Assembly (NCBI RefSeq): GCF_000419765.1
Contig: NZ_ATTQ01000017.1
Span: forward strand, 82,268-146,267
Reading direction: 5' to 3'
DNA from: Rhizobium mongolense USDA 1844
GTDB taxonomy: Bacteria; Pseudomonadota; Alphaproteobacteria; Rhizobiales; Rhizobiaceae
Length of the DNA: 64,000 nucleotides
Both the position numbers and the translations under genes were made by a program. Positions within the stretch are counted from its first letter, which is position 1. Each line of letters starts with the position of its first letter. Shown one piece after another: positions 51,044 to 58,974 of this stretch. Under the pieces are notes generated by a model. The model was given only the letters and a program-made list of their open reading frames with translations. It had not been told where the DNA came from and ran no database searches.

Positions 51044-51101
51044 GAAGAATTCTTATGGAAAGGATGCGGACGTCTTTGCAAGAAAGCTTTCGCAGAGACG
51101 C

Positions 51102-51119
51102 ATGAAGTTTTTGTGACGC
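51102..51119 (-). promoter_or_regulatory. Weak Pho-box-like site before the IMPase-family gene
   Basis: On the - strand GCGTCAC-AAAA-ACTTCAT resembles the two half-sites and A-rich spacer of a PhoB box. The second half is weak. It lies about 60 bp upstream of the start at 51043. Only a position-matrix score can settle it. Confidence 0.35.
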
Positions 51120-51159
51120 AAGAGGGCAGGGATGCAGACAGGATTGTGTTCCGGCAAAC

Positions 51160-51193
51160 AAAAATAGCCGGGACGCCGCACTCGTCCCGGCTA
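51160..51193 (-). terminator. Strong terminator after phoX
   Basis: On the - strand a perfect 10-bp stem (TAGCCGGGAC / GTCCCGGCTA) with a 9-base loop is followed by TTTTTG. It lies about 25 bp after the phoX stop, a classic rho-independent terminator that separates phoX from the IMPase-family gene. Confidence 0.88.
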
Positions 51194-51218
51194 ACAAAGG
51201 CTCTGTCAACGCGCCGTT

Positions 51219-53207
51219 TCAGATGCCGATCTTGCCGCCGCCAATCTTGGTGATGGCAAGTACAGACGGGCGCACTGGCATGTCATCCTTGAAGTCTGGC
51301 CATCTGGTGGAAAGATCCTCGTAATAGGATGGGCGGCCATGGCCTGACCAGTCATCACCGCCGTCGCCGGGATGCTGCACGGCGACGAAAGCCGTTTCGT
51401 CATCCGGGGCAAAGAGCGGGCCACAGAGCTCGGCACCGACGGGGACGCGGAAGAAAAGGCGAGAGGTGGCGCGGGCGTCCCCCTCGGTGTCGACAGCCCA
51501 AAGGCCGTCAGTGCGGCCGGTGGCCTTGTTGTTATTGCCGTCCGTTGCGACCCAAAGACGGCCGGCCGAATCGACGGCGCAGTTGTCCGGCATGCCGAAC
51601 CAGCCGTTCTTGGAAGTTTCGGTCGAGAAAGTCGCGCCGACTTCGGCAACCGAAGGATCGCCGCACTTCAAGAGAACTTCCCATTTGCCTGAAGTTGCTG
51701 AGAAATCGCCGCCATCCTCGGTGATCTCGATGATGTGACCGAAGGCGTTGTCGGGGCGGGGATTTGCGGCGTCCACCTGATCGGCCTTGCGCTTGCTGTT
51801 GTTGGTCAGCATGACGTAAACCTTGCCGTTGACGGCGTTCGGTTCGATGTCTTCCGGCCGGTCCATTTTCGTTGCGCCGACAATGTCGGCGGCGCGACGC
51901 GTCTCGATGACAACATCGGCCTGGCTGGCAAAGCCGTTTTCGGCCGTCAGCGGTCCCTGGCCGAAGATGAGCGGCAGCCACTGCAACGTACCGTCCTCGG
52001 CAAATTTGGCCACGTAAAGCGTTCCCTCATCGAGTAGATCGAGATTGGCGGCACGATCGCTCGCATTGAACGTTCCCGACGTCACAAACTTGTATACATA
52101 GTCGAAGCGTTCATCGTCGCCGAGATAGAAGACAACATGGCCGTCCTTGCTGACGATCGATGCCGCTCCCTCATGCTTGGTACGGCCAAGAGCAGTGCGC
52201 TTCTTCGGGGTCGCGGCCGGATCCATGACGTCGACTTCGACGATCCAGCCAAAGCGATTCGCTTCGTTCGGTTCCTTGGAGAGGTCGAAGCGGTCGTAAT
52301 AATTGGCCCAATCGTAACCGCCTTCCGGCACGCCGTAGCGCTTGTAATTGGCGGCTTCCTTATGGCCTTCCGGCAGTTCGCCGGAGAAATAGCCGTGGAA
52401 ATTTTCTTCAGCCATGATGTAGGTGCCCCAAGGGGTCACGCCGCCGGCACAGTTGTTGAGCGTGCCGATGACGCGCGTGCCGGTGGCGTCCGCCGAGGTC
52501 TTGACCCGCTCATGACCGGAAGCCGGGCCAGTAAGCTGCATTTCTGTGGTAGAGGTGATGCGGCGGTTGTAGCGGCTTTCCGGAACGACCTTCCACTTTC
52601 CGTCGACCTTGCGGATCTCGACGATTGTGCCGCCATGCGCGGCCATTTCGACGTCGACCTGTTCCTTGCTGAGCTTGCCCTGGGAGATTTTCCCGTCGAC
52701 GATCTTGACGATGCCGGGAAACATCAGGTGCGGGTTCGTATATTCGTGGTTTACGACAAGCAGCCCGTGGGTCGAAGAACCTTCAAGCGGGATGAAGCCA
52801 ACATAGTCGTTGTTGTAGCCGAATTGCCGGCGCTGGGCTTCTGCCGTCTGCTTGGTCGGGTCGAAGGCCGGTGCGTCGGCAAAGAGCGCGTCGCCCCAAC
52901 GCAAAAGGACGTCGGCGCTGTAGCCTTCGGCGACGTGATGGTTGGCATCCACGCCGGCCTCGACTTCCGGGAAGGAGAAGGCAGAAGCGCCATTCGCGCG
53001 CGCCTTTTCCGCCGTCATCAACGCCACTGGGCTGACGGTCGCGGTAATGGCGGCAACGGCAAGCGAACCCTGGAGGAAACTACGGCGCGAAAAGCGCTTG
53101 CTGATGATTTCGCCCATGGTCGGATTGAGGCTTGAATTGTGGCCTTCGCCATCTGCATCTTCAAGCTGCGTCGTGGGGAATATCTTTTGAGAAAGATGTT
53201 CATTCAT
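51219..53207 (-). CDS. phoX: PhoX-type alkaline phosphatase (DUF839), Tat-exported
   Basis: A 662-residue periplasmic Ca2+/Fe-dependent phosphatase of the PhoX family. The Tat signal is SRRSFLQGSLAVAAITATVS (about residues 40-60). Family stretches include VGFIPLEGSSTHGLLVVNHE, TPWGTYIMAEENFHGYFSG, FGWIVEVDVMD and MPDNCAVDSAGRLWVATDGN. It releases phosphate from phosphomonoesters in the periplasm, and PhoX is PhoB-regulated in many bacteria. A long leader with an inverted repeat precedes it. The N-terminal 35 residues before the Tat motif are longer than usual for Tat signals. Confidence 0.9.
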   Translation of the reverse strand: MNEHLSQKIFPTTQLEDADGEGHNSSLNPTMGEIISKRFSRRSFLQGSLAVAAITATVSPVALMTAEKARANGASAFSFPEVEAGVDANHHVAEGYSADVLLRWGDALFADAPAFDPTKQTAEAQRRQFGYNNDYVGFIPLEGSSTHGLLVVNHEYTNPHLMFPGIVKIVDGKISQGKLSKEQVDVEMAAHGGTIVEIRKVDGKWKVVPESRYNRRITSTTEMQLTGPASGHERVKTSADATGTRVIGTLNNCAGGVTPWGTYIMAEENFHGYFSGELPEGHKEAANYKRYGVPEGGYDWANYYDRFDLSKEPNEANRFGWIVEVDVMDPAATPKKRTALGRTKHEGAASIVSKDGHVVFYLGDDERFDYVYKFVTSGTFNASDRAANLDLLDEGTLYVAKFAEDGTLQWLPLIFGQGPLTAENGFASQADVVIETRRAADIVGATKMDRPEDIEPNAVNGKVYVMLTNNSKRKADQVDAANPRPDNAFGHIIEITEDGGDFSATSGKWEVLLKCGDPSVAEVGATFSTETSKNGWFGMPDNCAVDSAGRLWVATDGNNNKATGRTDGLWAVDTEGDARATSRLFFRVPVGAELCGPLFAPDDETAFVAVQHPGDGGDDWSGHGRPSYYEDLSTRWPDFKDDMPVRPSVLAITKIGGGKIGI

Positions 53208-53212
53208 GGGAC

Positions 53213-53253
53213 TGGCTCCAAAGTTGAAAACGGCCCCCTAGTTTTTGGAGCCA
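53213..53253. repeat. Inverted repeat in the phoX leader
   Basis: TGGCTCCAAA (53213-53222) and TTTGGAGCCA (53244-53253) form a perfect 10-bp inverted repeat around 21 bases, beginning 6 bp upstream of the phoX ATG. In RNA it would fold close to the ribosome site. A weak Pho-box-like pair (TTGTCGC-ATTT-CCGTAAT on -) lies at 53275-53292. Confidence 0.5.
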
Positions 53254-53334
53254 TTCTAAACTTAGGGCTGGGATATTACGGAAATGCGACAATTTCCTTG
53301 CCGCTCGCTCGTAACCCGTCGTGGTCGGATAAAT

Positions 53335-53610
53335 TTAATGCCGCGTCATTTTATGCCAGTTCTGGACATCCTTCGCCGTAATCCAGATGCGGCCATCGAA
53401 GGCGATCTCGCCATGATCGAATTTCCAGCTCGCAATAAGTTCGAGTACGCTCAGATCCTGCGGCAGCCACCGTGGGTCAGGCGCAGCCTGAACACCAGCA
53501 AGCGCATCTTTCGTCACACACACGGCTTGATGCGTGTCGTCGGCCTTCATGACGATAAGCGCATCGTTGCCGATCAGGTTGAACGTAGCCGGTAAAGCGA
53601 CAAGCTGCAT
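53335..53610 (-). CDS. Small hypothetical protein
   Basis: A 91-residue protein with no signal peptide or membrane helix. It opens MQLVALPATFNLIGNDALIV; KFDHGEIAFDGRIWITAKDV lies near the C-terminus. The pattern of an N-terminal beta region and a V-C-V-T-K-D-A-L stretch is somewhat like DUF1488, but this is not secure. The ATG at 53610 follows AAGGAG. It stands alone upstream of phoX on the same strand. Confidence 0.6.
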   Translation of the reverse strand: MQLVALPATFNLIGNDALIVMKADDTHQAVCVTKDALAGVQAAPDPRWLPQDLSVLELIASWKFDHGEIAFDGRIWITAKDVQNWHKMTRH

Positions 53611-54092
53611 TTGCAAACTCCTTGGAGAAGATATCCAGCCCAAGCGCCGCGCCCCTGAACCTGCAAAGCCGGCCACGCGACGTGCTGCCTTGCTATCGCG
53701 GAAAAGCAGCGCCCCATCGATAGGCCGGCATGGTTAACGAAAGGTTACCGGCCCCCAGCCCGTAGGGCGCCAACAGGGCCAAATTTCGTCGACAACTCCC
53801 TTATCCACAGCAGGAATTGCAGGCCGGGCTTGCTTTTCTCGAACGCCGAGGCTGAGATAGTGGTGAAAATTTCGTCCGCATGGCATGCGCGGCCTCGTCC
53901 CGTTCCTGCACATCGGCCATTCACATGCGTCCGTTGTAAAGCGGTCCTTAATTTAGACCGAAAGAAACTTTTTAACGGGAACACGCCGACCGCATGGGAT
54001 GATAACAATAGCGTCGAACTAAGAATGTAATGTTGAATGGCCTGCACGAACGGCTCCCGCTTCGTGTCGGTGATACAACCGCGGAGCGCTGC
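53611..54092. other. Intergenic region before the type I secretion genes
   Basis: About 480 bp with no supported gene. It probably holds the divergent promoter for the secretion operon. A small inverted repeat (CGGTC/GACCG) occurs at about 53942-53959. No operator motif was recognised. Confidence 0.4.
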
Positions 54093-55835
54093 ATGACGAA
54101 CGAAAAATCCGGCCCACCACAGGCTTTCCTTGTGGCGGTGCTTTTTTCCCTCAAGCGCGCTTTCCTGGGTGTCGGAGCCACGAGCTGCATCGTCAACATA
54201 TTGGCGCTCACTGGCTCCTTCTTCATGTTGCAAGTCTATGACCGGGTGATTCCGGGTCGAAGCCTGCCGACACTTGCCGGGCTTGCGATCATTGCAGCAA
54301 CGCTCTTCATCTTCCAGGGATTGCTCGATTTTATCCGCTCGATGCTCTTGATGCGCGCCGGAGCGGCCGTCGACGAGCGTTTGGGAGGCGACGTCTATAA
54401 CTCCCTGATCCTGTTGCCCTCGCGGATGCGAATGCCGGGCGACGGTCTGCAATCGATCCGCGATCTTGATACCGTACGTGGTTTTCTGTCCGGCCCCGGG
54501 CCAACGGCGCTGTTCGATATGCCGTGGATGCTTTTTTACATCGGTCTGTGCTTTCTCTTTCACGTCTGGATCGGTGTCACGGCGCTTGCCGGTGCGGTGA
54601 TGTTGATTGGCCTTACAGCACTCGCCGAATACAAGTCCCGCAAACCGGCAAAGATTGCCGCTGAGCTTTCCGCGCGGCGGCTGAATCTTGCCGAAGCGAC
54701 ACGGCGGAACTCCGAGGCCGTGCTGGCCATGGGGTTCGGATCGTTGCTGGCCACAAAATGGACCGAGGTTAACAACCGGTATCTTGCCAATCATATCTCG
54801 GCGACGACCGTCACGACCAGTCTGATGTCGATCTCAAAAGTCCTTCGGATGATGCTGCAATCCGGCGTGCTGGCGGTCGGCGCCATCCTGGTGGTCAGGC
54901 AAGAGGCGACGCCCGGGATCATGATCGCGAGTTCCATCCTCGTCAGCAGGGCGCTGGCACCTGTGGAGCTTGCAATCGGACAATGGAAGGGTTTTGTCGC
55001 CGCGCGGCAAAGCTGGAGCAGACTGACGAAGCATCTGGAACTGCTACCGGCGGAGGAGCGGCATGTCGACCTGCCTGCGCCGACCGCGAACCTGTCCGTG
55101 GAAGCGCTTCACCTTGCCGTTCCTGGTACCAGGACGATGGTACTGCGCGGGATCTCGTTCAGAGCGGAGGCCGGAGACGCCGTCGGCGTCATCGGGCCGA
55201 GCGCATCTGGAAAATCGTCGCTTGCCCGCGGACTGGTCGGTCTTTGGAAACCTGTCGGCGGCTCGGTGCGGCTCGACAAGGCGTCCCTTGATCAGTGGGA
55301 CCCGTCATCGCTCGGCCGGTCGATCGGCTATCTACCGCAGGAAGTGTCGCTTTTCGAGGGCTCCATTGCCGAAAATATCGCGCGTTTCGACACAGATGCC
55401 CCGTCCGAGAAAATCATTGCAGCGGCAAGAGCTGCGGGCGTCTACGAGATGATCGTGCAGTTTCCCGATGGCTTCGACACCCAGATCGGCGAGAACGGAT
55501 CGATGCTTTCGGCCGGGCAGCGCCAGCGCATTGGCCTGGCGCGCGCGCTCTATGGCGATCCCTTCCTTGTCGTCCTGGATGAGCCGAACTCGAACCTCGA
55601 CAGCGATGGCGAGGCAGCGCTCGCTCAGGCGATCGCAGGCATCCGGGCACGCAAGGGCATTGCCATCGTCATTGCTCACCGGCCAAGTGCGTTGGCGGCC
55701 GCCAATCTCGTTCTGGTACTCGCCAATGGACAACTTCAGGCCTTTGGGGCGAAGGACGAGGTTCTCAATAAGGCAACGGTTTCGACAGCTCCGCGCAGTG
55801 GCACGCTGACGGTTATAGCGGGAGGCGACAGTTGA
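54093..55835 (+). CDS. prsD: Type I secretion ATPase/permease, PrsD-like
   Basis: A 580-residue inner-membrane ABC exporter with fused permease and ATPase. The membrane half has SCIVNILALTGSFFMLQVYD then LLDFIRSMLLMRAGAAVDER, as in PrsD/PrtD. The ATPase has Walker A GPSASGKSS (about residue 368), signature MLSAGQRQRIGLARAL, Walker B VVLDEPNSNLD and the H-loop VIAHRPSAL. The start at 54093 (MTNEKSGPP) is likely; an in-frame ATG at 54030 would add 21 residues. It energises export of RTX proteins, here probably the glycanase downstream. It overlaps prsE by four bases. Confidence 0.92.
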   Translation: MTNEKSGPPQAFLVAVLFSLKRAFLGVGATSCIVNILALTGSFFMLQVYDRVIPGRSLPTLAGLAIIAATLFIFQGLLDFIRSMLLMRAGAAVDERLGGDVYNSLILLPSRMRMPGDGLQSIRDLDTVRGFLSGPGPTALFDMPWMLFYIGLCFLFHVWIGVTALAGAVMLIGLTALAEYKSRKPAKIAAELSARRLNLAEATRRNSEAVLAMGFGSLLATKWTEVNNRYLANHISATTVTTSLMSISKVLRMMLQSGVLAVGAILVVRQEATPGIMIASSILVSRALAPVELAIGQWKGFVAARQSWSRLTKHLELLPAEERHVDLPAPTANLSVEALHLAVPGTRTMVLRGISFRAEAGDAVGVIGPSASGKSSLARGLVGLWKPVGGSVRLDKASLDQWDPSSLGRSIGYLPQEVSLFEGSIAENIARFDTDAPSEKIIAAARAAGVYEMIVQFPDGFDTQIGENGSMLSAGQRQRIGLARALYGDPFLVVLDEPNSNLDSDGEAALAQAIAGIRARKGIAIVIAHRPSALAAANLVLVLANGQLQAFGAKDEVLNKATVSTAPRSGTLTVIAGGDS

Positions 55836-57142
55836 TCGACAGGCAAGCGCCCATATCCGAAGCTGCAATCAGCCGCCTTACGACGATCGCACTCGCGATG
55901 GTCCTGCTTCTGGTCGGCGTGGTTGGAGGCCTCGGAGCCACGACCTACCTTTCCGGCGCGGTGATTGCGAACGGCACGCTTGTCGTCGACAGCTATGTGA
56001 AGCCCGTTCAGCATCAAAAGGGGGGCACTGTCGGGAAGATCTTCGTCAAAAACGGCGGGCTGGTGGAGGCTGGGCAGATCCTCGTGCATCTGGACGACAC
56101 GCCATTGCGGGCAAACCTCGCAATCATCTCCCGGCGACTGAACGAGCTGTCGGCCGCCTCTGCCAGGCTTGGCGCTGAACGGGACGGCGTTGAGGAGATT
56201 GGGTTTCCCGATAGTCTGTTAGAACAGGCAGGCGAAGCTGGAGACGGCGGCATCATCGAAGGCGAGCGCCGATTGTTCGAAGATCGCCGGACATCGCGTG
56301 CCAGCAGAAAAGCCCAGTTGCGCGAACGCATCCAGCAATTGCGGCAGGAAGCGGAGGGACTTGTCGCCCAGCAGACCGGCAAGAAGGCAGAGATGGCGCT
56401 GATCGACAAGGAGCTTGCGAGCGTCAGGCGCCTGTTCGACCAAGGTATCGTGCCTGTCAACCGCCTCTATGCCCTTGAACGCGAGTCCGCGCGCCTGACG
56501 GGCGAGCTCGGAAGCCTCGTGGCAAGCGTTGCGCAGACGAACGGTAAGGTCACCGAGACGGAATTGCGGATCATTCAGATCGATGACGATCACCGCAGCG
56601 AAGTATCGGACGAACTGCGCAAGACCCAGAGCGACATCGGAGAATTCTCCGAACGAATGGTCGCCGCAAGAGACGAACTGCGGCGGGTTGACATCCGGGC
56701 GCCTCAGACCGGTATCGTTCATCAGCTTACGGTCCACTCCGCTGGCGCCGTCGTTCCACCCGGTGAGCCGATCATGCAGATCGTGCCCGCCCGCGATACG
56801 CTGACGCCCGAAGTCCGCGTCTTGCCTCAGGACATCGATCAGCTATCCATCGGCCAAGAGGTCAGGCTGCGATTTTCTGCCTTCAACCAAAGGAACACGC
56901 CCGAAATCAACGGTATCGTGCGGCAGATTGCCGCCGATCTGACGACGGATCGGGAGAGGGGCACGACCTACTATGCCGTCCGGATCTCGGTTGATCAGAG
57001 CGAATGGAGCCGATTGGGCGGTCTTGTGCCCGTCCCCGGCATGCCGGTGGAAGCATTCGTGCAAACAGGTGCGCGTACGGCTCTTGCCTATTTGACGAAG
57101 CCTCTGACCGACCAGGTGGCGCGCGCGTTCCGGGAGGACTGA
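55832..57142 (+). CDS. prsE: Type I secretion membrane fusion protein, PrsE-like (HlyD family)
   Basis: A 436-residue periplasmic adaptor linking the ATPase to an outer-membrane TolC-like channel. One N-terminal membrane helix (LAMVLLLVGVVGGLGATTYL) leads to a lipoyl/barrel hybrid (KPVQHQKGGTVGKIFVKNGG). A long coiled-coil lies at about residues 90-280. VDIRAPQTGIVHQLTVHSAG and FSAFNQRNTPEINGIV return to the barrel. It starts with TTG at 55832 in a TTGA overlap with prsD, behind GGGAGG. No TolC gene is present in the window. Confidence 0.92.
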   Translation: MIDRQAPISEAAISRLTTIALAMVLLLVGVVGGLGATTYLSGAVIANGTLVVDSYVKPVQHQKGGTVGKIFVKNGGLVEAGQILVHLDDTPLRANLAIISRRLNELSAASARLGAERDGVEEIGFPDSLLEQAGEAGDGGIIEGERRLFEDRRTSRASRKAQLRERIQQLRQEAEGLVAQQTGKKAEMALIDKELASVRRLFDQGIVPVNRLYALERESARLTGELGSLVASVAQTNGKVTETELRIIQIDDDHRSEVSDELRKTQSDIGEFSERMVAARDELRRVDIRAPQTGIVHQLTVHSAGAVVPPGEPIMQIVPARDTLTPEVRVLPQDIDQLSIGQEVRLRFSAFNQRNTPEINGIVRQIAADLTTDRERGTTYYAVRISVDQSEWSRLGGLVPVPGMPVEAFVQTGARTALAYLTKPLTDQVARAFRED

Positions 57143-57371
57143 GTACTCTGGCGGGCGTGCGGCGAGGGCAAGCGCAAGTCTTCGCCGTGTCACTATGGAT
57201 CAATATGGTCCGAACGCCAGATGGTGGCACAGCCGCAAACGCGCGGTGATTTTTCCATTAGGTCTGTTGCAGGCTTTCCGTGGAGGTTGAAGCTAATATC
57301 AATCGAAAGGTGTCAAAACCGCCTAAATCGTCATCTATTATCGCAAGGCAGAAAACGAAGGAGAATCATGT
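57143..57371. other. Gap between prsE and the glycanase gene
   Basis: About 230 bp with no gene. It may carry a separate promoter for the glycanase. GAAGGAG just upstream of 57372 is the ribosome site. Confidence 0.4.
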
Positions 57372-58805
57372 ATGGCAAGCTCGGTTACGAACGCCGTTGG
57401 TAAATCACTCTTTTACAGCGGTGCATCGAGCGCCTGGTTTTCGGCCAAAGGTTCAGGCCCTGTGCTGAATGGGACGAGCGGCAACGATTCGATCTGGGGC
57501 GACGCCTCCGTAAACGTTACCATGCAGGGCGGAACGGGTGACGACATCTATTACCTCTATTCCAGCACCAATCGCGCGGTGGAGGCCCCGAACGCCGGGG
57601 TCGATACCATCAGCACCTGGATGAGCTATACGCTTCCTGAAAACTTCGAAAATCTAACCGTCACCGGCAGCGGTCGCTACGCTTTTGGCAATGCGGCCGA
57701 CAATATCATCACCGGCGGTTCCGGAAGTCAGACGATAGATGGTCGCGCGGGCAACGATGTCCTCATCGGCGCCGGCGGTTCCGACACGTTCATCTTCACG
57801 CGCGGCAACGGCAGCGACCTTGTTGTCGATTTCGGCACCGACGATACCGTCCGATTGAACGGCTACGGGCTGTCGAGCTTCGATCAGGTCGTTAACCACC
57901 TCACACAGGAGGGCGCAAACCTGCGCCTCGATCTCGGTGGCGGAGAAAGTATCGTTTTTGCAAACAAAACCGTCGCCGACCTCAGCGCGGATCAATTCCA
58001 GCTGGCGCTCGACCGGTCAGCACTCACGCTCACATTTGCCGATGAATTCAACAGCCTGTCGCTGCGCAACGGCGACCAGGGCGTGTGGGATGCCAAATTC
58101 TGGTGGGCGCCGGAAAAGGGCAGCACGCTCCCCGGCAATGGCGAACTCCAGTGGTACATCAATCCGTCCTATTCTGCGACCTCGGCCGTCAATCCCTTCT
58201 CCCTTCAGAATGGGGTGCTGACGATAACAGCGGCGCCGGCCTCCGAAGCGATCCAATCGCAGATCAACGGCTACGATTATACGTCGGGCCTCTTGAACAC
58301 GCATTCCTCCTTCGCTCAGACCTACGGCTACTTCGAAATGCGCGCCGACATGCCGACCGAGCAGGGTGCCTGGCCGGCTTTCTGGCTGCTGCCTGAAGAT
58401 GGTTCATGGCCGCCGGAACTCGACGTCGTCGAGATGCGGGGACAGGATCCGAACACCGTCAACGTGACAGTCCACAGCAACGAGACCGGCTCGCGCACCA
58501 CGGTCTCGACGCCGGTCAAGGTCCCAAGCACCGATGGCTTCCACACCTATGGGGTCTTATGGGACGAAGATCAGATCGTCTGGTATTTCGACGATGTCGC
58601 CGTAGCCCATGCCGATACGCCGGCCGACATGCATGATCCAATGTACATGCTGGTAAATCTGGCCGTCGGCGGCACGGCCGGAACGCCGGGTGCCGGGTTC
58701 GCCGATGGGGCACAGATGAAGATAGACTACATCCATGCCTATTCGCTCGATGATGCCCCGGTCACGGCCAGCACCCAATCCGCTGCAACCGAATGGCACA
58801 TATGA
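57372..58805 (+). CDS. RTX-type GH16 glycanase, ExsH/PlyA-like, type I secreted
   Basis: A 477-residue extracellular endo-beta-glycanase. The N-terminal half has RTX-type calcium repeats (MQGGTGDDIYYLYS, NIITGGSGSQTIDGRAGNDV, LIGAGGSDTFIF). The C-terminal half is a GH16 domain with catalytic ELDVVEMRG (Glu349, Asp351, Glu354 in the ExDxxE motif) and FAQTYGYFEMRADMPTEQGA. There is no N-terminal signal peptide, as expected for type I cargo. It follows prsDE and resembles S. meliloti ExsH and R. leguminosarum PlyA, which trim exopolysaccharide. Calling it exsH or plyA would need an alignment. RTX at the N-terminus instead of the C-terminus is notable. Confidence 0.9.
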   Translation: MASSVTNAVGKSLFYSGASSAWFSAKGSGPVLNGTSGNDSIWGDASVNVTMQGGTGDDIYYLYSSTNRAVEAPNAGVDTISTWMSYTLPENFENLTVTGSGRYAFGNAADNIITGGSGSQTIDGRAGNDVLIGAGGSDTFIFTRGNGSDLVVDFGTDDTVRLNGYGLSSFDQVVNHLTQEGANLRLDLGGGESIVFANKTVADLSADQFQLALDRSALTLTFADEFNSLSLRNGDQGVWDAKFWWAPEKGSTLPGNGELQWYINPSYSATSAVNPFSLQNGVLTITAAPASEAIQSQINGYDYTSGLLNTHSSFAQTYGYFEMRADMPTEQGAWPAFWLLPEDGSWPPELDVVEMRGQDPNTVNVTVHSNETGSRTTVSTPVKVPSTDGFHTYGVLWDEDQIVWYFDDVAVAHADTPADMHDPMYMLVNLAVGGTAGTPGAGFADGAQMKIDYIHAYSLDDAPVTASTQSAATEWHI

Positions 58806-58868
58806 TCGTCGCTTATCTCAAGCGACAGACTTGGTTGCGAGCGCTTGGCTGGTGAACGGGTCGTGCAT

Positions 58869-58894
58869 TTGAGCGCCATGGCCATGGCGCTCAA
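58869..58894. repeat. 26-bp perfect palindrome after the glycanase gene
   Basis: The half-site TTGAGCGCCATGG is followed directly by its reverse complement. As RNA it gives a stem of up to about 11 bp with a tight loop, and as DNA it is a near-ideal cruciform or protein site. It lies 63 bp after the glycanase stop and 80 bp before the GH25 gene. No T-run follows. Confidence 0.7.
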
Positions 58895-58974
58895 TCTGCC
58901 CCTTAGACGCGGCGCGCGTTAGGGCTGCCTTATTCTTAATATATTATAAACTCAGGATATTTTACCTTGGATCG

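Noticed and set aside
53745..54794. 349-codon - strand open frame across the prsD start
   Set aside because: It is antisense to the PrsD membrane domain and runs through the intergenic region with no ribosome site or recognisable motif.
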